Positions 15,200 through 21,831 of a stretch of DNA of 40,212 nucleotides are shown piece by piece. Made by a program: the position numbers and the translations under genes. Within the stretch, counting starts at the first letter, position 1. Each line of letters opens with the position of its first letter. The notes beneath the pieces were generated by a model. It made no database searches. It saw only the letters and a list, made by a program, of their open reading frames with translations, and was not told the origin of the DNA. Origin of the DNA: Gammaproteobacteria bacterium (GTDB lineage: Bacteria > Pseudomonadota > Gammaproteobacteria > Pseudomonadales > Azotimanducaceae). The stretch lies in the NCBI GenBank assembly GCA_009839505.1, contig VXPO01000022.1:1-40212 (forward strand), written 5' to 3'.

Positions 15200-16623
15200 T
15201 GGCGATAGTCCAGCGGCGGCTCGCGGTCACCGAGCAGCGGTCGGTATTCGAAGCCCTCGCCGCGGCGTTCATGGAACTCCTTCGTAGCCGCGGCGATGAG
15301 CCGTGGGTTGTCGATCAACTCGCGCGCAGTCTCGGCGAGGATGTTGGCGGCCAGCATCATTCCCTTGTGGCCAATACTCATGCCGCCCGCGGCGACCGCC
15401 TGCCAGCTATGGGCGGTGGTTCCCGGGACCCAGGTGGCGGTGCCGAACCCGGCGGTGGGAACGGTCCAACTCACGTCGCCGACATCCGTGGATCCCGTCT
15501 TCTGACGGAATTCGAAGGGCTGGGTCTCCCGAGCCGACGACAGCGGTCGGATTCTGCCGAACAGCGACTTCTGGATGGCTTGCGCGAAAGCTGTCTCGCC
15601 CTCGTCGTAGGCGACTCCACCTGCCGCCTTCAGATGCTCGTGGATGACCTTGGCGAGGGTCTCGTTGGGCAGCAAGGGAAAGTTGCCGTGCATGACCTCG
15701 TAGCTCATGTGCGTCCCAGTGCCTAGGGCGGCCCCTTGCGCAGCGGCGACCACCCGCTCGAACAGTTCCTCGACGGTCTCCGGACGCGGATGGCGCACGT
15801 AGTAGTAGACCTGGGCGCGTTCCGGCACGATGTTGGGCGCCCGGCCACCGTCGGTGATGATGTAGTGCATGCGGGCCGTGCTTGGCATGTGCTCGCGCAT
15901 CAGGTTGGTCATGTGGTTCATGGCCTCGACGCCATCCAGCGCGGAGCGGCCCCGATGCGGGGCGGCGGCGGCGTGCGCGGCGATGCCGCGGAAGGTGAAC
16001 CGTGCCGACTTGTTGGCATTGCTGCTCTCGGGGACGGCGACGTTGCGATCATTGGGATGCCAATGCAGGGCGACGTCGACATCGTCGAACAGTCCCGCAC
16101 GGGTCAGGTAGACCTTTCCCGAACCGCCTTCCTCGGCGGGAGTGCCGTAGACACGCACCGTGCCCGACTTGCCGGTGGCCGCCAGCCAGTCGGCGACGGC
16201 GATCCCGGCGGTGGCCGAGGCACTGCCGAAGAGGTGGTGACCGCAGGCGTGACCGGCACCATCCTCGACCACGGGTTCGCGACGCGTGACGGGCGCCTGG
16301 GAGAGTCCGGGCAGTGCGTCGTACTCCGCGAGCAGCGCGACCACCGGCCTGCCGCTGCCGCGTGTGGCAATGAAAGAGGTCGGCATGCCGGCAACGCCGG
16401 CTTCCACGGCGAAACCGTTGTCGGCGAGGTACTTGGCCAGCCTCGCTGAGCTCCGCTTCTCCAGGTAGCCGAGTTCGGCGTAGTCGAAGATGTCGGAGGC
16501 GATTGCGATGGCCTGGTCTCGTCGCGCGTCGACGAGGTCGCCGATGTCGGCCGCGCATGCCGGCCACGCGGCGGTCGCGACAACCACTAGGGAAGCTCTG
16601 AGCCCATGGACGGGCTTGATCAG
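15196..16623 (-). CDS. Exported M20 amidohydrolase, AbgB-like
   Basis: A metallo-amidohydrolase resembling p-aminobenzoyl-glutamate hydrolase subunit B. Visible are GHACGHHLFG (about residue 125), TPAEEGGSGK with the general-base Glu (about 164), DVALHWHPND, the dimer domain FRGIAAHAAAAPHRG and the AbgB block GSTDVGDVSWTVPTAGFG. The frame opens far upstream without family similarity. The plausible signal peptide is IKPVHGLRASLVVVATAAWPACA-AD. It has no ATG in frame. The only codon that keeps the whole signal is CTG at 16623, with GAGGAG six bases upstream; GTG at 16587 would cut the signal to 14 residues. The start region coincides with hairpin-element copy 2. The length given (475 residues) uses CTG and is uncertain at the 5' end. 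Confidence 0.8.
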   Translation of the reverse strand: MIKPVHGLRASLVVVATAAWPACAADIGDLVDARRDQAIAIASDIFDYAELGYLEKRSSARLAKYLADNGFAVEAGVAGMPTSFIATRGSGRPVVALLAEYDALPGLSQAPVTRREPVVEDGAGHACGHHLFGSASATAGIAVADWLAATGKSGTVRVYGTPAEEGGSGKVYLTRAGLFDDVDVALHWHPNDRNVAVPESSNANKSARFTFRGIAAHAAAAPHRGRSALDGVEAMNHMTNLMREHMPSTARMHYIITDGGRAPNIVPERAQVYYYVRHPRPETVEELFERVVAAAQGAALGTGTHMSYEVMHGNFPLLPNETLAKVIHEHLKAAGGVAYDEGETAFAQAIQKSLFGRIRPLSSARETQPFEFRQKTGSTDVGDVSWTVPTAGFGTATWVPGTTAHSWQAVAAGGMSIGHKGMMLAANILAETARELIDNPRLIAAATKEFHERRGEGFEYRPLLGDREPPLDYRQ

Positions 16624-16632
16624 AGGTCTCCT
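16598..16632. repeat. Copy 2 of the dispersed palindromic element
   Basis: CTGAGCCCATGGACGGGCTT at 16598-16617, continuing GATCAGAGGTCTCCT, matches 13-50. The left arm lacks the four bases TCAA, while the loop, right arm and flank are intact. It sits exactly across the proposed start and signal-peptide codons of the M20 gene. Confidence 0.7.
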
Positions 16633-16904
16633 CGTGTCGTTCGAAGGAACACAGGTCGATCTCCCCGTCTCAAGCCGGACACCCCCTCCCGCGCGACTGC
16701 GGCGTGGCACCGAGTCGTCTGCTGCAACATACGAAACGTCCGGGGTCAATTCAACGAGTGAGCGGGACCGAGGCTGCCGACTGCATTTCGCGTTGGAGGT
16801 TGCCCGTCCTTCGCGACGGCGTCTTGATCCCGCTCTATCTGCTTTGACCACCGGCTTTCCTGCTCGTTCGTTCGAACGGAACCGGATGCGACGTTTTCGT
16901 TCCC
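16624..16904. other. 281-bp intergenic region without a gene
   Basis: It separates the stop of the beta-lactamase-fold hydrolase (16905) from the proposed start of the M20 gene, both on the minus strand. It holds a perfect CGTTCGAACG palindrome at 16869-16878 and a partial copy (CGTTCGAA) at 16638-16645. The same palindrome lies at the promoter of the neighbouring hydrolase. No convincing open frame is present. Confidence 0.5.
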
Positions 16905-18068
16905 CTACGCGACGGTCACATCCGCCACGCGGTTGGAGATGCTCACACCACGGCGACCGAGTCGCATGGGATTCCTGTCGTGGCCGTTGGTACAGTAGCC
17001 GACCGAAATGCCGGTCGCGGGATCGGCCCACGCGATCTGTCCGCCGGCACCGCCGTGGCCGAATGCCTCGGCGGAGTTGCCGTGGGCGAAGCCGCGCATG
17101 TTGCGCCAGCTGTCGCCGGCAATCACGACGCCCAGGGCACGGTTCACGGGCACACCGGTCACAGGATCGCGAAGATCACCGGATCGAACCGCGCGGGCCA
17201 TGCGCAGTGTCTCGTCCTTCCAAACCCGCCGCCCAACGACGCTGCCGCCGTGGAGCAGACCCTGGTAGAACAGCGCCAGGTCGGCGGCGGACATGATGCC
17301 GCCGCCACCGGCGACGGGGACGGCCCGGATCTCGGGCCGGTTGAAACTCAGGATCGCATCCTCCGTCACCTCGGTCACGGGCGGTTCCGGCAGGCCGAGG
17401 CGTGCGTAGTCCTCGCTGGTCATTGGTTCGCCGCAGTGGACGATCTCGGCGACCCGCGGGTGTTCGCCAGCAGGCAGCCCCAGGTGCAGGTCGCTCAAGC
17501 CCAGGGGATCGGCGATTTCCGTCCGCACGAACTCGGTGAAGTCGCGACCGCTACGGCGTTCGACAATCTCGGCGACGACCCACATGCTCGACGATGGGTG
17601 GTATTCGAATTGCGACCCGGGTTCCCAGTTGAGCCGCCACTGGGCGAAGCGTGCATAGCGCCGGTCGCGGTCGGGCCAGTCGGTGGGGTGGAACGGAGCG
17701 TGGGGAAAGCCCGAGGAGTGGAGGAACAGTTGCTCCACGGTGATCACGTCCTTGCCGTTGGTGCCGAACTCGGGAACGATGGCTGCGACGACCTCGTCCG
17801 TGGAAAGCTCCCCGGCTTCGATCAACAGCCACGCGGCGGCGGAGGTGATCGCCTTGGTGGACGAGAACACGCAATACAGCGAGTCGTTGGTGGCGTCGCC
17901 GAAGGTCTCGAACAGCACGAGTCGACCCTCCCGGGCGATGGCGATCTGCGCCGAAGGCAACAGCCCCTCGTCCACTTCACGACGTGCGCGATCGACGACT
18001 TGGGCGAGCTTGTCGCTATCGACGTTCGCAGACTCAGGGGATGACGTAACGGAATAGGGGTTCGACAA
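16905..18068 (-). CDS. Serine hydrolase, beta-lactamase/esterase (class C) family
   Basis: A 387-residue protein of the penicillin-binding-protein fold. The SxxK motif is Ser69-Ser-Thr-Lys72 (CVFSSTKAIT). The second motif Tyr is Tyr156 (FEYHPSSSMW), and the third-motif region is FGHGGAGGQIAWADP. Such proteins are typically esterases or D-aminopeptidases, not antibiotic lactamases. There is no signal peptide. The start is TTG at 18068 with GGGAG about six bases upstream; no ATG or GTG is better placed. It is divergent from cysteine synthase. Confidence 0.9.
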   Translation of the reverse strand: MSNPYSVTSSPESANVDSDKLAQVVDRARREVDEGLLPSAQIAIAREGRLVLFETFGDATNDSLYCVFSSTKAITSAAAWLLIEAGELSTDEVVAAIVPEFGTNGKDVITVEQLFLHSSGFPHAPFHPTDWPDRDRRYARFAQWRLNWEPGSQFEYHPSSSMWVVAEIVERRSGRDFTEFVRTEIADPLGLSDLHLGLPAGEHPRVAEIVHCGEPMTSEDYARLGLPEPPVTEVTEDAILSFNRPEIRAVPVAGGGGIMSAADLALFYQGLLHGGSVVGRRVWKDETLRMARAVRSGDLRDPVTGVPVNRALGVVIAGDSWRNMRGFAHGNSAEAFGHGGAGGQIAWADPATGISVGYCTNGHDRNPMRLGRRGVSISNRVADVTVA

Positions 18069-18102
18069 GGGGATCTCCCGGCGTGGCGTGTCCGGCGGTG
18101 CG

Positions 18103-18121
18103 CGTTCGAACGAGCAGTATA
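18103..18121 (-). promoter_or_regulatory. Candidate -10 box with adjacent palindromic operator for the serine hydrolase
   Basis: Read on the minus strand, TATACT (18121-18116) is a near-consensus -10 box. Four bases after it comes the perfect 10-bp palindrome CGTTCGAACG (18112-18103), about 35 bases upstream of the TTG start. A repressor site at the transcription start is the simple reading. The -35 is weak. The palindrome recurs at 16869-16878. Confidence 0.4.
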
Positions 18122-18221
18122 GTCGTGTCTAGTCGTCGAACACGTCTCCTAGCGCCGCCAAGAAGCCTCGCGGGCTCGGCGTCCAGCCTTGACGCCACCG
18201 ACCCATCACCCTGTCGAGGCA

Positions 18222-18241
18222 CTTGCCGCGGTCGCGGCAAG
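18222..18241. promoter_or_regulatory. 20-bp inverted repeat upstream of cysteine synthase
   Basis: Perfect 9-bp arms CTTGCCGCG and CGCGGCAAG are separated by only GT, ending 37 bases before the ATG at 18279. The near-absent loop favours a dimeric protein-binding site over an RNA hairpin. It lies in the 5' leader if ATG 18279 is the start. Confidence 0.5.
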
Positions 18242-18278
18242 CCTACAAACTCCCAATGTCACCGGCCCGGTACCGACG

Positions 18279-19256
18279 ATGCAGATCGCCACCGACTTCG
18301 CCGACGCGGTAGGCAACACGCCGCTGATCCGCCTGAACCGACTCTCGGAGGAGACGGGTTGCGAGATTCTCGGCAAGGCGGAGTTCATGAACCCCGGCGG
18401 CTCGGTCAAGGACCGCGCTGCACTGTGGATCATCCGCGAACACGAGAAGAGCGGCGACCTCGGGCCGGGCGGCACGGTGGTGGAAGGCACGGCCGGGAAT
18501 ACCGGCATTGGCCTCGCCCACATCTGCAACGCACGCGGGTATCCCTGCGTCATCTACATTCCCGACAACCAGTCGCCGGAGAAGATCGACATCCTGAGGA
18601 CCATCGGTGCCGAGGTGCGACCGGTGCCCCCGGCACCCTACATCGACGAGATGAACTACCAGAAGCAGGCCGGGCGCTATGCCGCGAGCATTCCCAACGG
18701 CGTCTGGGCGAACCAGTTCGACAACACCGCCAACCGCCTGGCGCACTACGAGTCCACGGGCCCCGAGATCTGGGGCCAGACAAACGGCAAGGTGGATGCG
18801 TTCGTGTCATCCGTCGGCACCGGCGGGACGCTCGGCGGTGTCGCCATGTTCCTGAAGGAACGCAACCCGGAAGTGCGGACGGTTCTCGCCGACTGCATGG
18901 GCAGTGCGCTCTACAGCTACATCACCACGGGCGAGGCCGTGATGAGCGAGGGTCCATCCATCACCGAGGGGATCGGCAGCAGCCGTGCGACCGACAACCT
19001 CGCGGGGACACCGGTAGACGATGCGGTGCAGGTGACGGACCAGGAAATGGTCGTCATGGTCTACCGGCTATTGCGCGAGGAGGGCTGGTTCTTCGGATCG
19101 AGCACGGGCATCAACCTGTGCGGCACCGCGAAGGTCGCGCGCGATCTCGGCCCCGGCCATGTCATCGTGACGATGCTGTGCGACAGTGGTGCAAAGTACC
19201 AGTCGCGTCTGTTCGACCGGGCCTGGCTGGCCGAACGCGGGCTGTCACCGGATTGA
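18279..19256 (+). CDS. Cysteine synthase (PLP-dependent, CysK/CBS-like)
   Basis: A 325-residue fold-type II PLP enzyme that would make cysteine from O-acetylserine and sulfide. Lys44 in NPGGSVKDRAA binds PLP, EGTAGNTGIGLA is the substrate loop, and GTGGTLGG binds the phosphate. ATG at 18279 gives a normal N-terminus (MQIATDFADAVGNTPLIRL). An in-frame TTG at 18189 would add 30 residues without family similarity and would run through the inverted repeat. The C-terminal DSGAKYQSRLF is typical. The NfeD gene begins 10 bases after the stop. Confidence 0.93.
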   Translation: MQIATDFADAVGNTPLIRLNRLSEETGCEILGKAEFMNPGGSVKDRAALWIIREHEKSGDLGPGGTVVEGTAGNTGIGLAHICNARGYPCVIYIPDNQSPEKIDILRTIGAEVRPVPPAPYIDEMNYQKQAGRYAASIPNGVWANQFDNTANRLAHYESTGPEIWGQTNGKVDAFVSSVGTGGTLGGVAMFLKERNPEVRTVLADCMGSALYSYITTGEAVMSEGPSITEGIGSSRATDNLAGTPVDDAVQVTDQEMVVMVYRLLREEGWFFGSSTGINLCGTAKVARDLGPGHVIVTMLCDSGAKYQSRLFDRAWLAERGLSPD

Positions 19257-19266
19257 AGGAGAAGAC

Positions 19267-20754
19267 GTGCCTGCTCGACCGATATTGAGTTTCCTCTTCG
19301 CGACGCTGCTCGTTTTCGGCGCGGTCTCGTTCGCGGAAGAGGCCGGGGAAGAGGCCGGGGAAGAGGCCGGCGAAGAGGCCGGGGAAGAGGCCGGGGCAGA
19401 GGCCGGGGAAGGCAACGAGGTCGCCGGTTCCCGGATCTGGGTGGTGGAACTGGAGGGCGTCATCGGACCCGCTTCCGCCGACTACTTCATCCGCGCTCTC
19501 AATCGCGCCGACGAAGAGGGCGTCAACCTGTTGGTGATTCGCCTGGACACGCCGGGCGGACTCGACAAGTCCATGCGCGACATGATCAAGGCCATACTCG
19601 CGTCCCGCGTTCCGGTCGCCACCTACGTCGCGCCCAACGGCTCGCGCGCCGCCAGTGCAGGTACCTACATCATGTATGCGAGCCATGTCGCCGCCATGGC
19701 GCCCGCCACTAACATCGGCTCGTCGACGCCGGTCAGCATCGGCGGCGAGGGTTCACCGTTGCCGTTGCCGACCGCGCCCGATCCATTGGGAGACCCCGGC
19801 GATGGTGAGGGCGAGACGGACGAGTCGGGTGACGATCCCGGGGCAACCGGCGAACAACCGCCGCGGACGGCTATGGACCGCAAGGTGTTGAACGACGCGG
19901 TTTCGTACATCAAGGGGTTGGCGGAACTGCGCGGACGCAACGTCGAGTGGGCCGAGGCCACGGTTCGCGATGCGGCCAATCTCACCGCTGCCGAGGCGTT
20001 GGAGATGAACGTCATCGATCATGTCGCCGAGAACCTGCCCGAACTCCTCGCGATGGTGGACGGCCGCACGGTGAATGCGGGCGGTATGGATGTCGTCATT
20101 CGAACGAGCGGCGCGGACGTGGAGTTCATCGAGCCCGATTGGCGCTACGAGCTGCTCGGCGTCATCACCGATCCCAACGTCGCCCTGTTTCTGCTCATGC
20201 TCGGTTTCTACGGGTTGCTATTCGAGTTCTACAGTCCTGGCGTGGGGTTCGGCGCCGTCACTGGGATCATCTGCCTGCTCCTCGGTGCCTTTGCATTGCA
20301 GATGCTGCCGATCAACTACGCGGGCCTCGCACTCATCGTCGTCGGCATCGGGTTGCTCGCCACCGAAGCCTTCACGCCGAGCTTCGGCGTCTTCGGCGTG
20401 GGCGGTGTGATCGCCTTCGTCGTGGGGGCGATCATGCTGATGGATACCGATCTGCCCGCCTATCAGATCTCCAAGCCGGTCATCGCGGCGTTCGCGGCGC
20501 TGTCCGTGGGCCTCGTCGTCTTTGTACTCGGCGCTGCGGTCCGGGCGCGTCGAGCGCGAGCCGCTTCCGGCAAGGAAAGCATGGTTGGCGGGCGCGCCGA
20601 GGTGGTCGAGGACTTCAAGGGCAAGGGCCGTGTGCGTGCCTTCGGCGAAGTCTGGCAGGCCGAAGGCGATACCGACGAGGTGTTCGAGAAAGGCACACGC
20701 GTGACCATCGCGTCGTTCGACGGCGTGACGGCAATCGTCGAGAAACCACAGTAG
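19267..20754 (+). CDS. nfeD: NfeD-family membrane serine protease (ClpP-class, long form)
   Basis: A 495-residue protein. Its GTG start at 19267 has AAGGAG upstream. A signal peptide (residues 1-23) is followed by six four-residue repeats of the EEAG type (24-47). The SppA/ClpP-like protease domain has RLDTPGGLDKSMRDM, then SRAASAGTY with Ser130, and Lys206 in AMDRKVLND. These fit the Ser-Lys dyad of the 1510-N proteases. An acidic Gly/Asp/Pro insert lies at about 160-200. Several transmembrane helices (about 300-430) precede a C-terminal NfeD OB-fold (GRAEVVEDFKGKGRV). Its known partner, a stomatin-like slipin, follows 14 bases downstream. Confidence 0.93.
   Translation: MPARPILSFLFATLLVFGAVSFAEEAGEEAGEEAGEEAGEEAGAEAGEGNEVAGSRIWVVELEGVIGPASADYFIRALNRADEEGVNLLVIRLDTPGGLDKSMRDMIKAILASRVPVATYVAPNGSRAASAGTYIMYASHVAAMAPATNIGSSTPVSIGGEGSPLPLPTAPDPLGDPGDGEGETDESGDDPGATGEQPPRTAMDRKVLNDAVSYIKGLAELRGRNVEWAEATVRDAANLTAAEALEMNVIDHVAENLPELLAMVDGRTVNAGGMDVVIRTSGADVEFIEPDWRYELLGVITDPNVALFLLMLGFYGLLFEFYSPGVGFGAVTGIICLLLGAFALQMLPINYAGLALIVVGIGLLATEAFTPSFGVFGVGGVIAFVVGAIMLMDTDLPAYQISKPVIAAFAALSVGLVVFVLGAAVRARRARAASGKESMVGGRAEVVEDFKGKGRVRAFGEVWQAEGDTDEVFEKGTRVTIASFDGVTAIVEKPQ
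19336..19407 (+). repeat. 12-bp tandem repeat inside nfeD (6 units)
   Basis: Six head-to-tail 12-bp units of GAAGAGGCCGGG, with single changes in units 3 and 6, encode (EEAG)5-AEAG directly after the signal peptide. The unit length is a multiple of three, so copy-number changes would stay in frame. Confidence 0.95.
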
Positions 20755-20768
20755 AGAAGGATTGACCA

Positions 20769-21542
20769 ATGACTCAGATCTTCTTCGGAATCGTCATCGC
20801 GGCCGTCTTGGCGGTCCTTGCGAGCGCGTTTCGCGTCCTGCGCGAGTACGAGCGGGCCGTGGTGTTCCTGCTCGGCCGCTTTCAGCGCGTCAAGGGACCG
20901 GGACTGATCATCATCATCCCCATCCTGCAGTCGATGGTGCGCGTGGATCTTCGGACCATCGTCATGGACGTGCCGTCCCAGGATCTCATCACCCGGGACA
21001 ACGTGTCCGTCAAGGTGAACGCAGTGCTCTACTTCAAGGTGCTGGACCCCGACCATGCGGTGCTGAACGTGGAGAACTACATCGAAGCGGTCGGCCAACT
21101 GGCGCAGACGACGTTGCGCTCGGTACTCGGCCAGCACGAGCTCGACGAGCTGCTCGCGGAGCGGGAGCGGTTGAACAACAACATCCAGACCATCCTCGAC
21201 CAGCAGACCGACCAGTGGGGCATCAAGGTGGCGAGCGTCGAGATCAAGCACGTCGACATCGACGAGAGCATGATTCGCGCCATCGCCAAGCAGGCCGAGG
21301 CAGAGCGCGAGCGGCGCGCCAAGGTCATCCATGCCGATGGCGAGTTCGAAGCCGCCGAGCGGCTGACGGACGCGGCGGCGCGGCTGTCCAGCGAGGCCGG
21401 CTCGATGCAGCTGCGCTACCTGCAGACGCTGACCGAGATCGCTGGCGAAAAGTCGTCGACCATCGTGTTCCCGCTGCCGGTTAACCTGATGGAGTCCATG
21501 AACCGACTCCTCGGCGAGCCCACCACGGACGACGACTCGTAG
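20769..21542 (+). CDS. Slipin / stomatin-like SPFH-domain membrane protein
   Basis: A 257-residue band-7 protein. One N-terminal membrane segment (about 4-22) is followed by [20 protein letters not shown], then [28 protein letters not shown]. The coiled-coil region is [26 protein letters not shown], followed by a short conserved tail. Slipins form membrane-microdomain scaffolds and are cleaved by the NfeD protease encoded just upstream (14-bp gap, GAGAAGG site). The pair is a known conserved operon. Confidence 0.95.
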   Translation: MTQIFFGIVIAAVLAVLASAFRVLREYERAVVFLLGRFQRVKGPGLIIIIPILQSMVRVDLRTIVMDVPSQDLITRDNVSVKVNAVLYFKVLDPDHAVLNVENYIEAVGQLAQTTLRSVLGQHELDELLAERERLNNNIQTILDQQTDQWGIKVASVEIKHVDIDESMIRAIAKQAEAERERRAKVIHADGEFEAAERLTDAAARLSSEAGSMQLRYLQTLTEIAGEKSSTIVFPLPVNLMESMNRLLGEPTTDDDS

Positions 21543-21563
21543 CGCCCCGAAGCCGTCCCCGGC
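21539..21563. repeat. 3'-end dispersed element, copy 2
   Basis: CGTAGCGCCCCGAAGCCGTC followed by CCCGG overlaps the slipin stop codon (the TAG is part of the element). Nearly identical sequence lies at 31726-31750, and a looser copy at 8057-8092. Confidence 0.6.
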
Positions 21564-21580
21564 CGCGTCGGTAACGATGC

Positions 21581-21769
21581 GTTGCCGTTCGGGAATCTCT
21601 TGTGCATTGACAGCCGGCGACCTTGAACGGGCGGTGGCGACCCGAACCGCGTGTTTGGGTGAACCCCGATTTCGACCCGTGGCCCCCACGCTCTATCATG
21701 TGCGCTTGCTGGAAGTCCCGAATGCCGGGCTGGACCGCGTTCGACGCGGCGGTTGCGGTTCGGGAATCT
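21581..21769. repeat. 18-bp direct repeat upstream of the dikinase gene
   Basis: GTTGCCGTTCGGGAATCT at 21581-21598 recurs with one mismatch at 21752-21769, 171 bp apart. Between them is a weak promoter-like pair (TTCGAC at 21671, 17 bp, TATCAT at 21694). The roughly 290-bp gap between slipin and the dikinase has no other gene. Confidence 0.5.
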
Positions 21770-21831
21770 TCGGCCCATTGCTTATCTCAACCACGAATGC
21801 GAACTGAAAGAGAGTCGAGGACCGTAGCTAC

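Noticed and set aside
16624-17031. 136-residue N-terminal extension of the M20 protein
   Set aside because: It has no similarity to the family, precedes a complete signal peptide, and runs into the neighbouring gene's coding region.
16905-18068. Antibiotic-resistance beta-lactamase
   Set aside because: SxxK and Tyr are present, but there is no signal peptide and the sequence resembles the esterase/D-aminopeptidase branch.
19336-19407. CRISPR-like regular repeat
   Set aside because: The 12-bp units are contiguous without spacers and encode an in-frame peptide repeat.
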